Positions 26,596 to 36,377 are shown, numbered from the stretch's first letter. The stretch is DNA of 64,000 nt from Vibrio ulleungensis (GCF_016900875.1 NZ_JAFEUM010000002.1:62001-126000); one strand, 5' to 3'. Translations and numbers: made by a program. The notes: a model not told the origin generated them from the letters alone.

Positions 26596-27582
26596 CTAAG
26601 TTAGCAGTACATGTTGTAAAATTTCGTCTATAACTTCAGTGCTTGAGATCCCTTCCGCTGCGGCGTCAAAGGTTAAAGATATTCGATGTCCTAAAATGGG
26701 ATGCACAACAGTTCGAACATCGTCAGGGGTTACAAAGTCTCGCCCTGCAAGCCAAGCACTAGCCCGTGCACAGCGATCTAATGCGATGGATGCCCTTGGG
26801 CTCGCCCCGACTGCTACCCAACGACCTAATGCGCTATTTGGGTAAAGTTCAGGCTCACGAGTCGACATAACAATATCGACAATATACTGTTCGACATTCT
26901 CTGCAATATGAATCGATTTAATGGCTTCTTTGCCTTCCAACACCGCATTCACATCAAACTCGGGTTTATTTGTGGTGGTTGATTGTTGTGAGTGGTGACT
27001 TTTTTCTTCAGACCGAACAAGTCGAATAATATCTAACTCGGCATCAACTTTTGGATAGGCGACATCGACTTTCATCAAAAATCTATCCATTTGCGCTTCA
27101 GGCAGTGGGTAGGTTCCCTCTTGCTCGATTGGGTTTTGCGTAGCAAGTACCATAAAAGGTTGAGGTAGATGCACAGTATCACCAGCCGCCGTAACCGTTT
27201 CTTCTGCCATCGCTTCTAGTAATGCAGCTTGAACCTTTGCAGGTGCACGGTTTATTTCATCGGCAAGTACGATGGAGTTAAAAATGGGTCCGGGCTTAAA
27301 CGACAGATCAGGCTTGCCGCCGACTTCTCGGTATACTTCAGATCCGGTAACGTCCGAGGGTAATAAATCCGGTGTAAACTGGATGCGCCCAAACGCCAGT
27401 TGTAAATTGTCGGCCAGTGCTTTAACCGAACGTGTTTTGGCTGTGCCTGGCAACCCCTCTAACAACACATGTCCACCACTTAACAGCGAAAGTATTAAGG
27501 CGCGTACGACGTGCTCTTGCCCAATAACGGACTGATTTAGCGTATTTTCTAAATCAATAATGTTCTGATTAGCCGAGCTCAT
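26596..27582 (-). CDS. MoxR-family AAA+ ATPase
   Basis: A 328-residue AAA+ ATPase of the MoxR class. Walker A GLPGTAKT is at 43-50 and Walker B LADEINRAP near 106-114. Sensor 1 lies in ATQNPIEQEGTYPLPEAQMDRF, with an arginine finger and the C-terminal lid to 328. By family it acts as a chaperone that activates or assembles VWA-containing partners, here the five downstream genes. The ribosome site AAGGA stands eight bases before the ATG. First gene of the operon. Confidence 0.94.
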   Translation of the reverse strand: MSSANQNIIDLENTLNQSVIGQEHVVRALILSLLSGGHVLLEGLPGTAKTRSVKALADNLQLAFGRIQFTPDLLPSDVTGSEVYREVGGKPDLSFKPGPIFNSIVLADEINRAPAKVQAALLEAMAEETVTAAGDTVHLPQPFMVLATQNPIEQEGTYPLPEAQMDRFLMKVDVAYPKVDAELDIIRLVRSEEKSHHSQQSTTTNKPEFDVNAVLEGKEAIKSIHIAENVEQYIVDIVMSTREPELYPNSALGRWVAVGASPRASIALDRCARASAWLAGRDFVTPDDVRTVVHPILGHRISLTFDAAAEGISSTEVIDEILQHVLLT

Positions 27583-28030
27583 GAATTAAATCCTTATATG
27601 TATTAATTGTCGCAACGTTTATTCGCTGATTAGGCACCGTTTGATGATTTTAAAGCTGATAAAACTAATAATTATCAGTCAAGTACGTCTTACTGCACGT
27701 TGTTTATATGTTGTTACTAACAATAGTCGATAAACCATTTAGTAGCCTGTTATTTCCAGTTAACTGTCGTCGTGTCGCGAGAGCGTAATTGAAAACTGCG
27801 CAGTAGATGGGCGAGTTACTCTGCTAACTTTTTTTAAAAGCAAGCTTGTTTATGAAGTCTAGCTTACAAAGTCGACCCTTCAGTACCGCAACATTACGGT
27901 TTCATCGTTTTCAGGCAATGCAATAATGGTAGTTACGCATCAAGCGAAGGCTAAACAAAGCCTAGCTTTAGTGCGGTTTTAATTCACTTACAGGCATCGA
28001 TACGGTATCATCGAGTTCTAGGAGCGTATA
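27583..28030. promoter_or_regulatory. divergent 448-base intergenic region with inverted repeat
   Basis: This gap carries the start signals of the MoxR operon (leftward) and the TPR-GAF-GGDEF gene (rightward). I see no gene in it. CTGATAA at 27656-27662 is repeated inverted as TTATCAG at 27672-27678, with nine bases between. It stands about 75-95 bases before the moxR start, where a repressor or activator could bind. No sigma-70 promoter stands out clearly. An AGGAG ribosome site precedes the rightward ATG at 28031. Confidence 0.5.
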
Positions 28031-30157
28031 ATGACGAAAAATTCCAGAAACGAGATGATCGCGCTAGCGAGTCAACTTCGTACTCACCCTGACATTGCTG
28101 GGTTAGACTTCATCGAAAAGAAAATTGAAGCAGTCAGTGCGAAACACGGCGTTTCGATCTTTGCTACATTGCGTCATTTTCTAAATGGCATGAGGGCTAT
28201 CCGCTCAGATCAGGATGAATTGGCTATCGAGGAGTATGGATCGTGTATTCGCATAGCTTCCGATGGAGATTACGTCCTAACCGCTATCTCACACCTCCTA
28301 ACAGCAACCATTCACTACGAGCAAGAAAGAACAGAACTTGCCAGCGTTCATTTTAAAGCCGCCCTTGCTAACGAACATCGACTCGACACGGGAACGCTTT
28401 CTTGGATCTTAGTTAATATTAGTGGTTTTTATTGTTTTCTAGGCAATTACGAACGGGCTTTAGAGTGCGCCAGTAAGGGCGCTGAGCTTTCGTCTTCGTC
28501 ATTTAACGCGTATAACTATTGCGTCTGCTTACTCAATATTGGATATGCTCATACACATCTTGGCCGTAGTCGCGAAGCGGTCTCTGTATTAGAAGATGCG
28601 GTAGAGATTGGCACTAAGAATAACAATTCACGACTGTTGGCGATTGCGCACTCCTATCTTGCACGCAGTTACGCAAGTCTCGACGATTGTGACTTTGATA
28701 AAACCCAACAGCTCTTTTTTACTGCGCGCCAATATTTTACCGATGCGTTATCCGTTAACGATCAGGTTGAGAATGAGATTGGGATTGCACGGTTTTATAA
28801 TAAGCATGCGCGATACATCGAAAGCGTTGAAGTGTGTGATGCGCTATTTGCCCAGCTTAGCTCTGAATTAAGACCAATTGCTCGCAGACGTGCCTTAGAG
28901 CTGCAGTGCGAAGCCCTATCGGAGCTTAAGATGTGGGAGCGCCTTGCTAAGGGTGAGAATCAACTTCGAAGATTAGTGTCCAGCGCGCTGGATGAACATG
29001 AAACAGCAAGGAACGAAAGTGTTGTCGAAGAGGTTGAAAGTACAGCAGAGCAACAAGAACAGCTTATTAATAGCAAAGTCTTCGAGAATTTAGACGCCAT
29101 CAATACCATTGGCCAAATGATTGCAACAAGTGACAACCTTTCTAAAACACTGCCTAAGATATATCAGCAAGTGAACACTGTGTTCCCTACTTTTGAGTTT
29201 GGGATAGCGCTTTATGATAACGCTAGCGATATCTTAGATTATTGTTATTTTTACGATGTGAATGGTTCTGTTAAAGGAAAGCGTGTCGACTGTAATAAAG
29301 GTGACAACCTCGGGGCTTTTGTCGTTAACCACCTTCAAACGGTTCATATTAACTCGGTGGCTTCAGATACTCTCTCACCTTTCCTTAATACAGAATACAA
29401 AGATGCGAGCAACCCAGTTGTTAATGACGAAGAGTGCCACTCGTTACTCATGACCCCTATTGTGCTCAAAAATGAGTTACTTGGCGTTCTGTCATTGCGG
29501 GCGAAAGAGGTTGATCAGTACCACTCCTACCACCGTCGTCTGTTTGAGCAGTTGGCTAACTTCATTGGTATATCGCTGATTAACTTGCAGCAGAAAGCGA
29601 GATTATTGATCGCCAATCAACAGCTTGAAAAACTGTCGCAAACAGACCCACTTACCGGTTTGCGTAATCGCCACCAATTGAGTGAGTTGTTTCATGACTC
29701 GCTAGACTCCAGCGTCGTCAACTCAACCAGTTTTTCATTAGCGCTTATCGATATTGATTATTACAAGCGGTTTAACGACACTTACGGACACCAAATGGGG
29801 GATAAAGCGCTGGTGTTCGTGGCTAATTTGCTTGCTGAAGGTTTTAGCGACAGCAAAGCACACCTGTTTCGATACGGTGGTGATGAGTTTTTGCTGCTTG
29901 CAGAAGGGTTAAGTCAAGATGCATTGGAGCATCGTTTACGGTCGTTATTGGATAACTGCTATGCACTGCACATCGATGGGATCAATACTCCAATCACCTT
30001 GTCAGTTGGCGCCGCGATTGCAGAGTGCCCAGAGCGTGGCACACGTTTTAATCTATTGTTTGATTTGGCTGACGAAGCACTCTATCAAATCAAGAATCAG
30101 GGTAGAAACGGATATAACGTGCGCACCTGTAAAAAAGAACAGCTGCTAAGTGACTAA
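28031..30157 (+). CDS. TPR-GAF-GGDEF diguanylate cyclase
   Basis: A 708-residue cytoplasmic protein. The N-terminal half (about 40-320) is made of tetratricopeptide-like helices, with a coiled linker near 320-350. A GAF domain follows (about 360-525) and then a GGDEF domain (about 540-705). The active-site motif is intact (YGGDEF). The RxxD inhibitory site is absent at its usual place, so product inhibition is not expected. By family it makes cyclic di-GMP in response to a protein partner (TPR) and/or a small ligand (GAF). It stands alone and divergent from the MoxR operon. Ligand and target process are unknown. Confidence 0.92.
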   Translation: MTKNSRNEMIALASQLRTHPDIAGLDFIEKKIEAVSAKHGVSIFATLRHFLNGMRAIRSDQDELAIEEYGSCIRIASDGDYVLTAISHLLTATIHYEQERTELASVHFKAALANEHRLDTGTLSWILVNISGFYCFLGNYERALECASKGAELSSSSFNAYNYCVCLLNIGYAHTHLGRSREAVSVLEDAVEIGTKNNNSRLLAIAHSYLARSYASLDDCDFDKTQQLFFTARQYFTDALSVNDQVENEIGIARFYNKHARYIESVEVCDALFAQLSSELRPIARRRALELQCEALSELKMWERLAKGENQLRRLVSSALDEHETARNESVVEEVESTAEQQEQLINSKVFENLDAINTIGQMIATSDNLSKTLPKIYQQVNTVFPTFEFGIALYDNASDILDYCYFYDVNGSVKGKRVDCNKGDNLGAFVVNHLQTVHINSVASDTLSPFLNTEYKDASNPVVNDEECHSLLMTPIVLKNELLGVLSLRAKEVDQYHSYHRRLFEQLANFIGISLINLQQKARLLIANQQLEKLSQTDPLTGLRNRHQLSELFHDSLDSSVVNSTSFSLALIDIDYYKRFNDTYGHQMGDKALVFVANLLAEGFSDSKAHLFRYGGDEFLLLAEGLSQDALEHRLRSLLDNCYALHIDGINTPITLSVGAAIAECPERGTRFNLLFDLADEALYQIKNQGRNGYNVRTCKKEQLLSD

Positions 30158-30267
30158 TGCAGATTCTAGTCTCGCCTAAACCAGAATCACTAGACATTTT
30201 ATGTTGTACGCCATAGGCTTACTTAACCTGATGTTTTCTATACTTTCAGATTAAGGATACGCGTACA

Positions 30268-30732
30268 ATGATTTCAAAATGGTCTAAACGCTTTTTCCAG
30301 ATGGCCGAGCTTGTTGGCTCATGGAGTAAAGACCCCTCGACTCAAGTTGGTGCGGTGATCACTAAGAACAACCGTATCGTCTCGGTTGGTTTCAATGGCT
30401 ACCCTCACGGTATTTCCGATAGTGCTGAAACCGACGAACGAGAGCTAAAATACCTCAAGACATTGCACGCAGAAGAAAACGCCATCTTATTCGCAAAACG
30501 CGATTTAGAAGGCTGCGAAATATGGGTGACTCATTTCCCCTGTCCAAACTGCGCGGCAAAAATAATTCAAACAGGTATTGCATGCGTGCACTGTCCAGAG
30601 CAAACCGAAGATTTTATGTCCCGCTGGGGCGATAAAATTAAAATTAGCCAAGAAATGTTCATGCAAGCCGGTGTTCGTGTGGATTGGCTGCCGTTAAAAG
30701 ATTTGGCAGACAGCCAAGAAAACGTACGATAA
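30268..30732 (+). CDS. deoxycytidylate deaminase (ComEB type)
   Basis: A 154-residue zinc-dependent deaminase predicted to convert dCMP to dUMP for thymidylate synthesis. The zinc-binding and catalytic residues are in HAEENAI (His and Glu, near 76-82) and PCPNCA (two Cys, near 97-102), the cytidine/dCMP deaminase signature. An N-terminal DPSTQVGA block is typical of dCMP deaminases and separates it from CDA. Cytoplasmic. AAGGA precedes the ATG. The oxidoreductase gene begins nine bases after its stop, so they share a transcript, though no metabolic link is obvious. Confidence 0.92.
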   Translation: MISKWSKRFFQMAELVGSWSKDPSTQVGAVITKNNRIVSVGFNGYPHGISDSAETDERELKYLKTLHAEENAILFAKRDLEGCEIWVTHFPCPNCAAKIIQTGIACVHCPEQTEDFMSRWGDKIKISQEMFMQAGVRVDWLPLKDLADSQENVR

Positions 30733-30741
30733 CAGGAAGTG

Positions 30742-31740
30742 ATGATGAAAAATGGACCTTTTCGCTGGGGTATCCTTGCTCCGGGCAATATAGCTAACCG
30801 TTTTGCACAAGCCTTTGAAGCTGTAAATAATGGTGTGGTTTATGGTGTCGCTAGCCGAAGTGTTGAACGAGCGCAAGAATTTGCCAACCAACACAACATC
30901 CCGACCGTTTATAACTCGTACGATGCGCTAATTCATTCGAGCGACATCGACGCTGTTTACATTTCCAGCCCTCATCGATTTCACTTTGAGTTGGTGAAAA
31001 GCTGCTTGTTAGCGAAAAAGCCAGTGTTGTGTGAAAAACCCCTTTGTGTCACCGCGAAACAAGCAAAGGAACTCATCGCACTTTCACAACAGCAAAATAC
31101 CTTTTTAATGGAAGCGTTGTGGACCCGCTGTCTGCCGCTGTGGCAACAGGTAAGAGATTGGATCGCAGAGGGACTTATAGGTGACGTTGTCACTATAGAA
31201 TCAAGCTTTGGCTTTGTCTTTCCCAATGATCCAAACAACAGGCTCTACAACATCGAATTAGCCGGCGGAGCCTTGTTGGACACAGGGATTTATAATCTTG
31301 CAATGTCTGAATTTGTGATGCAAAAAGCGCCACTAGCGGTGCATTCTTCGGTTGAGAAAAGTGCGACTCATGTGGATCAACGTACTACGGGATTGCTTGA
31401 CTATGGTAGTGCAACCAGTGTGTTTACCTGCACATTAGTCTCCGAATTAAGTAATACTTTTAATATTTTCGGAACCAAAGGCCGCATTTCTATAGACGCC
31501 AATTTCTGGGAAGCTCAGCACGCAACTTTGACCCCAGCGAATGGCGAAAAGAGAGTGAGTCATACCCCTTACCGAAAGAATGGGTTTGAATATCAAATTG
31601 AAGAAGCGCAGCACTGTATTGAAGCGGGTAAATTACAGAGTGATCGTGTCAGTCACGAATTCACCTTACGAATGGCCAACATTATGGATGACATACTTGA
31701 AAAAGGCGGCGTCAACTACCCATTTGCACCACGCAGCTAA
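30742..31740 (+). CDS. Gfo/Idh/MocA family oxidoreductase
   Basis: A 332-residue NAD(P)-dependent dehydrogenase. The Rossmann fold opens with WGILAPGNIANRFA (GxxxxA-type variant: G-P-G-N-I-A), followed by the family's conserved VLCEKPLCVTAKQA segment near residue 93. The C-terminal alpha/beta domain contains GGALLDTGIYNL, the usual substrate-side motif. Members act on sugars, inositols or trans-dihydrodiols; the substrate cannot be told here. Two adjacent ATGs (30742, 30745) follow AGGA; either may be used. It is co-oriented with the dCMP deaminase and the barrel protein. Confidence 0.9.
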   Translation: MMKNGPFRWGILAPGNIANRFAQAFEAVNNGVVYGVASRSVERAQEFANQHNIPTVYNSYDALIHSSDIDAVYISSPHRFHFELVKSCLLAKKPVLCEKPLCVTAKQAKELIALSQQQNTFLMEALWTRCLPLWQQVRDWIAEGLIGDVVTIESSFGFVFPNDPNNRLYNIELAGGALLDTGIYNLAMSEFVMQKAPLAVHSSVEKSATHVDQRTTGLLDYGSATSVFTCTLVSELSNTFNIFGTKGRISIDANFWEAQHATLTPANGEKRVSHTPYRKNGFEYQIEEAQHCIEAGKLQSDRVSHEFTLRMANIMDDILEKGGVNYPFAPRS

Positions 31741-31752
31741 GCGAGCTTAAAC

Positions 31753-32631
31753 ATGAAGCACAATCGCGCTATTTTTCTGTTGGCGATGACAGCAACGCTA
31801 CCTAGTGCGGCGTTTGCCGAAGGCTTTGAGCTACCTATCTGGAAATCGGATGCTGAGGCGTTAGGCTATGTGCTCCCTGAGGCGTTTGGAATCAGTATCG
31901 GCTATATGCATGTTGAACAAGGCATTAATGTCGATAGCATTAGCTTTGATGGGTTGAAGTTTTTGGGCAGGCCATTGCCTGAGGACTTAATAGGCATCAC
32001 GACTAAAGACAGCTTTCAAAAAAGTGATGTTTTGACGCTTCGAGCCGATATGTGGTTGTTTCCATTTCTTAATTTCTACGCTATTGGCGGCAAAATCAAA
32101 GGCTATACCCAAACAACCATAGATGTGGCTATAGACATTCCAATACTTAAACCAGAGATAAATGATCTTCCATTTAAGCTCGATCTCGACGGGAATATGT
32201 ATGGAGGTGGTATTGTCCTTGCTGGTGGCCACGGAAACTGGTTTACGCTCGTAGATGCTAGCTTCACCAAGACTAACCTAACCGTGATTGACGGCGGTAT
32301 AGATTCGTTTGTCGCGACACCACGTGTTGGCTATGACTTCACCAATCATGGCACTCCAATTAGAGCTTGGATCGGAGCACAGTATCAGGATATTCAACAA
32401 AGCCTATCAGGTAATATCTCAGACTTAGATTTGCCTAGTGAGTTGGCGAATTTGATTGATTTAGTCAATACCGATGAAGAAGGTCGATTTAACGTCGAGC
32501 AAAGCTTAGCGACAGACTGGTCGCCGGTGGCTGGATTTCAATACACATTCAATAAAACGTTTAATGTGATTGGAGAGTTTTCGTTTGGTGAACGACAAAG
32601 TGTTTTCGTAACTTTGGATACGCGTTTTTAG
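31753..32631 (+). CDS. probable outer-membrane beta-barrel protein
   Basis: A 292-residue protein with a signal peptide (cleavage near AAFA-EG, about residue 22). The mature sequence alternates polar and hydrophobic residues in strands, rich in Gly, Tyr and Phe. It ends in FVTLDTRF, the C-terminal Phe typical of BAM-assembled outer-membrane proteins. Glycine-rich turns (GGGIVLAGGHGNW) and TRVGYDF-like strands support an eight- to twelve-strand barrel. I do not recognise a named family. The start has a weak ribosome site 12 bases after the oxidoreductase stop. The stop overlaps the converging DUF2726 gene by four bases. Confidence 0.78.
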   Translation: MKHNRAIFLLAMTATLPSAAFAEGFELPIWKSDAEALGYVLPEAFGISIGYMHVEQGINVDSISFDGLKFLGRPLPEDLIGITTKDSFQKSDVLTLRADMWLFPFLNFYAIGGKIKGYTQTTIDVAIDIPILKPEINDLPFKLDLDGNMYGGGIVLAGGHGNWFTLVDASFTKTNLTVIDGGIDSFVATPRVGYDFTNHGTPIRAWIGAQYQDIQQSLSGNISDLDLPSELANLIDLVNTDEEGRFNVEQSLATDWSPVAGFQYTFNKTFNVIGEFSFGERQSVFVTLDTRF

Positions 32632-33269
32632 TGCTCTAGAATATTTTCAATATAGTTGCAGTTTGGCGCTCGACTGCACACCCAAAAGCGGCGTCCAACC
32701 ACCTCACCTTGTGTTGCCGTTCTAATTACTAGCGGACTACCGCATTTTTGACAAAACTTGGCGCTTTTGGTGTCGGTTTCTAGTTTTAAGTATGGCGATA
32801 GTTTTCGGCTGATTGCCGAGACGCGATAAGCGTGTTGTTGATTTAACGAAATCACAGGAATATTGGCGCTACGGCAGATGGCCAATATGGCTTTTTCCCG
32901 ATCTGCTTTGTGTTGACTGATCTTTTTACCATCATCTATGACGATGGTACACACTACCTGCCCACTTTGTTTATCCACGATGACGTAGTCTAAAGTTGCT
33001 TTTAGCGCTTTAGCATAGGCGCGTGAACGTTTTTTAGCATTGGACTCTTGCGGCACAACAATACTGGACAGCGCAACCTTGGATTGCACCAAAGCTTTGT
33101 CTTCAACCGCTTCGAGTAACGCGATATTAAGCGCATGTTCTACATCGCTAAAATAGCGTTTTCGAGCTGTATAGCGGTACTCTTCTGCTACATACCGTTT
33201 TAGAACTTTACTTCTAACGATAAGGTAGAAAACAACCAGTACCAAAAATAGTATTGCAATTTCAAACAT
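32628..33269 (-). CDS. DUF2726 protein with topoisomerase-type zinc finger
   Basis: A 213-residue protein with one N-terminal membrane helix (about 3-19). A DUF2726 domain (about 35-160) follows, related to restriction-endonuclease-like folds: it contains DYVIVDKQSGQVVCTIVIDD, recalling the D...(E/D)xK nuclease pattern but with DD rather than ExK. A C-terminal C4 zinc finger holds CQKCG and a CSRAPNC pair, similar to the repeats of topoisomerase I. It is perhaps a membrane-tethered nucleic-acid-binding protein; the activity is unproven. Confidence 0.82.
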   Translation of the reverse strand: MFEIAILFLVLVVFYLIVRSKVLKRYVAEEYRYTARKRYFSDVEHALNIALLEAVEDKALVQSKVALSSIVVPQESNAKKRSRAYAKALKATLDYVIVDKQSGQVVCTIVIDDGKKISQHKADREKAILAICRSANIPVISLNQQHAYRVSAISRKLSPYLKLETDTKSAKFCQKCGSPLVIRTATQGEVVGRRFWVCSRAPNCNYIENILEH

Positions 33270-33316
33270 GCACGTTCCGATGTTGTGTCACTTTAGCCAA
33301 CTAAAGTGTAACAGCC

Positions 33317-33353
33317 AAAAAAAACAATTGAGAGCGATTTCGCTCCCAATTGT
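33317..33353 (-). terminator. rho-independent terminator after glgC
   Basis: Long stem with arms 33324-33337 and 33341-33353 (one mismatch, small loop) followed on the minus strand by a run of eight T. Confidence 0.9.
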
Positions 33354-33378
33354 ATGATTTGGTTAGAAAGTGATTGGT

Positions 33379-34647
33379 TTATTTAGCTTGGTAGTTTTCT
33401 AAATCACTTGGCATTACCAATACAACGCCTTTTGCGGTCACTTCAAAATACTTAGCATCGTGTTCAAGATCGTCACCAATAACAATACCGTCTGGAAGTA
33501 TTGTGCCTTCACCAACAATAACTTTCGTTAGCTTACAGTTTTGACCAACGACTACTTCTGGTAGAAGTATCGAGTCACGAACAACAGACCCTTCATCCAC
33601 ATAAACAGAGGTAGAAAGTAGAGAGTGATCGATAGTCGCGCCTGAAACAATAGTACCTGCAGACAATACGGAGTCAGTCGCCGCCCCACGGCGTTCTGGC
33701 TCATTGAATACAAACTTGGCACCTGGCAACTGCGACTGTGTTGTCAATGTAGGCCAGTGACGGTCGTAAAGGTCTAACTCAGGCTTAGGCGACAAGATGT
33801 CCATGTTCGCTGCGTAGTATTCGTCTAGATCGCCCACATCACGCCAATACGCGGTTTCACATGGATGACCTTGAGCACTGAACACATAGCCACGTACATT
33901 CAAACGCTTAATGATTGCAGGAATGATGTTATGGCCAAAATCATGTTGATACTCAGGATCTCTTAGTGCTTCAACGAGTTCACGCTCTAATACTTCTTTA
34001 TTAAAGATGTAGATCCCCATAGACACTAGCGACTGGCTTGGATCGGTCGGACTTGGTGCAGGATTGGCCGGTTTCTCTTGAAACTCGATGACATTACCTT
34101 CACCATCAATGGCCATTACGCCAAACGCACTTGCTTGCTCAATAGGTTTGTTAATGCACGCAACAGTTACATCGGCATTGGTTTCAGAGTGGAAGTTCAG
34201 CATGCGCGAATAATCCATCTTATAGATGTGGTCACCGCCCAGTATAAGAATACGGTCAGCGTCCATTTGACGGATCAAATCTAAGTTTTGGTAGACCGCA
34301 TCGGCCGTTCCACGGTACCAATCGTTACCAGTACGTTGTTGGGCTGGAACAATCTGCACACCATCGCCCAGTGCGTTGGATGAGAATTGCCAACCACGCT
34401 GGAGATGTAAAATGAGGTTATGGGCCATAAACTGGGTAAGAACGCCTACCGAGCGTATGCCAGAGTGATAACAGTTAGAAAGTGCGAAATCGATAATCTT
34501 GTACTTACCCGCAAATGGAACAGCAGGTTTGGCTACATCTTTGGTCAAGCCTTTTAGACGTGTACCTTTACCACCAGCTAGAACCAGAGCGATCGTGTTC
34601 TTAAGCAAACGATTGCTTGGGTGGTGCGAATATTTATTGTGGGGCAT
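33379..34647 (-). CDS. glgC: glucose-1-phosphate adenylyltransferase
   Basis: Makes ADP-glucose from ATP and glucose-1-phosphate, the committed step of glycogen synthesis. The nucleotidyltransferase loop [15 protein letters not shown] is near residues 20-34, and [19 protein letters not shown] and the substrate motif EKPANP follow. A left-handed beta-helix domain occupies the last 120 residues. The length of 422 aa is normal. The ribosome site AGGAGAG precedes the ATG. No glgA, glgB or glgP is adjacent; vibrios often carry two glgC copies, and this one is isolated. Allosteric control by sugar phosphates and AMP is known for the family. Confidence 0.95.
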   Translation of the reverse strand: MPHNKYSHHPSNRLLKNTIALVLAGGKGTRLKGLTKDVAKPAVPFAGKYKIIDFALSNCYHSGIRSVGVLTQFMAHNLILHLQRGWQFSSNALGDGVQIVPAQQRTGNDWYRGTADAVYQNLDLIRQMDADRILILGGDHIYKMDYSRMLNFHSETNADVTVACINKPIEQASAFGVMAIDGEGNVIEFQEKPANPAPSPTDPSQSLVSMGIYIFNKEVLERELVEALRDPEYQHDFGHNIIPAIIKRLNVRGYVFSAQGHPCETAYWRDVGDLDEYYAANMDILSPKPELDLYDRHWPTLTTQSQLPGAKFVFNEPERRGAATDSVLSAGTIVSGATIDHSLLSTSVYVDEGSVVRDSILLPEVVVGQNCKLTKVIVGEGTILPDGIVIGDDLEHDAKYFEVTAKGVVLVMPSDLENYQAK

Positions 34648-34870
34648 GTGGGGGTCTCTCCTAGTGTTATTATTAGCCGCATTATTGTCATACTATTTGT
34701 GCGGTTTCTTGACTATACCCCCATTAGATTGCGTTTTTTTTGAAGCAATCCCAAATCCTTGAACTCTGTCGATTTAACTGCTCAAAAATTGCGCTTACGC
34801 AAACAGTCGCCTAACAATTTCACCCCTACACGTCAAAGTTGTGTAACAAATGACCAATCGATCTACCACT

Positions 34871-36367
34871 TTAGTAGCATTTCGGCTCTCGTGGACAAAC
34901 GGTTCCTCTCGAACAGATGATTCGAGCGGGTTTTTCAATGCCTCTTTCTATCCACCCTACATTTAGAATCTTAGATACTTTGCTTAATGCGGTTTTTATG
35001 GAGGGAGCGATTGTCACCTCACCTTGATGAGACACACACGCCTCTTTGAGTTGTTGTGCCATTTCGATGCTATCGATACCTTGCGCTGCAATCGCAGGGT
35101 TTAAATCCAGTCCTGCACATAACACTCTATTGTTACCTGCAGGATCTCGCATATACACGGATTCACAACAATAGATCCTAGGTTGTCCAGCAACATCCAA
35201 CACCGAGATTTGCGCTGAGGTCCCATCACTTGGAGTTGAAAGCATGCGAAAGACTGCCCAGTGACGACAAGGATCTTCAACTTGTCGCATGTTGCCCCAA
35301 GGTAATGGAATACCGTTACCACGATAAACGGCTTTTAGCTTGCCTGGTCCATAAGCATCAAAGTAGTGCCAATTGGGGTAAGGAGATACTACCGTCATCC
35401 TTCTCATTGCCACGGACGGTGAGACCTGAGCTAACTGATGACTCGCGATTTCATAGCCATTTCTATCGAGCAATTGTCGAAAAGGTACTTTTGGACACAG
35501 CAATGCACCAGCAAAAAAACTGGATTCAAAGTCTCGCCACGCATCTAGAATGTCGGCAGCATTAAGATCGAGGTTATGATTTTGTGCATCGTTCCAATTT
35601 GAGTGATGCCCTACTCTTAAACTGGTTTTCACCCCTTGCTCGTTGTGTAAAACGCAATGCCCAATATATACGGCAAGGTCATATTTAAGTCTTGTAGGAA
35701 ATTGCTTAAGCATATCGTTTAGATAAATATGACCTGGAGGTTCAAAGTGCGAGGTTATGATCTCTTTTCCGTCAATCCCCAACTCATTACGAATAGATCG
35801 CGGTGTCTCAGAGATCCAATGGATGCGCACACCTAACTGTTTTGCGATATCCATGAGGTCTTCGACGCTAAGCGGTAATCGTTTACCACCAATCTCTTCC
35901 GCTCGCTTCTCAAGGTCAGGAAAATGATTTTGATTGTTTTCTTGATGAGCTCGAATCAATAGTTGAGCAAACTGTCGCCCACCTATTCCTGCCTGTGACA
36001 GTAATTCTGGGATAGCATTTTGAAGAATGTCGGGAGTAAAAAGAAAGCTAGGCTCTAACGCGATTCCGGCGAGCCCGCCTTTACCAGATTTGTGAGGCGT
36101 AATATCGGATTCTTCTGGCTCATCATCCAAAAACCATTCAAACGGTTTTTGAAACACGTCTGCAATAACTTCTAGCATATCGGCACTTGGTATTCGTTTG
36201 CCCCGCTCAATCATAGATAAGTAGGACACCGAAGGCGCATAGTCTGGATTGATCCGTACGCATCGAGTGGACAGGTCCTCCATGGTTAAATTATTACGCT
36301 TGCGCAAATTTCTAACCTTGGTTCCCAAGAAATGTGTCTGTCTAGCTAGAGAGTTTTTACTTTTCAT
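34871..36367 (-). CDS. XRE-type regulator, DUF3612 / short-chain acyl-CoA regulator family
   Basis: A 498-residue regulator with an N-terminal helix-turn-helix (about 12-70, starting LGTKVRNLRKRN and including VSYLSMIERGKRIP). A long C-terminal domain of the ScfR/RamB-like (DUF3612) type contains an HCVLH peptidase-like segment and a cysteine-bearing tail (CSRGTVCPREPKC). Related proteins control the glyoxylate or methylcitrate pathways in response to acyl-CoA. I use ATG 36367; a TTG at 36415 would run through the operator. There is no clear ribosome site. A palindromic operator lies immediately upstream, shared with the divergent gene. Confidence 0.83.
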   Translation of the reverse strand: MKSKNSLARQTHFLGTKVRNLRKRNNLTMEDLSTRCVRINPDYAPSVSYLSMIERGKRIPSADMLEVIADVFQKPFEWFLDDEPEESDITPHKSGKGGLAGIALEPSFLFTPDILQNAIPELLSQAGIGGRQFAQLLIRAHQENNQNHFPDLEKRAEEIGGKRLPLSVEDLMDIAKQLGVRIHWISETPRSIRNELGIDGKEIITSHFEPPGHIYLNDMLKQFPTRLKYDLAVYIGHCVLHNEQGVKTSLRVGHHSNWNDAQNHNLDLNAADILDAWRDFESSFFAGALLCPKVPFRQLLDRNGYEIASHQLAQVSPSVAMRRMTVVSPYPNWHYFDAYGPGKLKAVYRGNGIPLPWGNMRQVEDPCRHWAVFRMLSTPSDGTSAQISVLDVAGQPRIYCCESVYMRDPAGNNRVLCAGLDLNPAIAAQGIDSIEMAQQLKEACVSHQGEVTIAPSIKTALSKVSKILNVGWIERGIEKPARIICSRGTVCPREPKCY

Positions 36368-36377
36368 TTTTGTAAAA

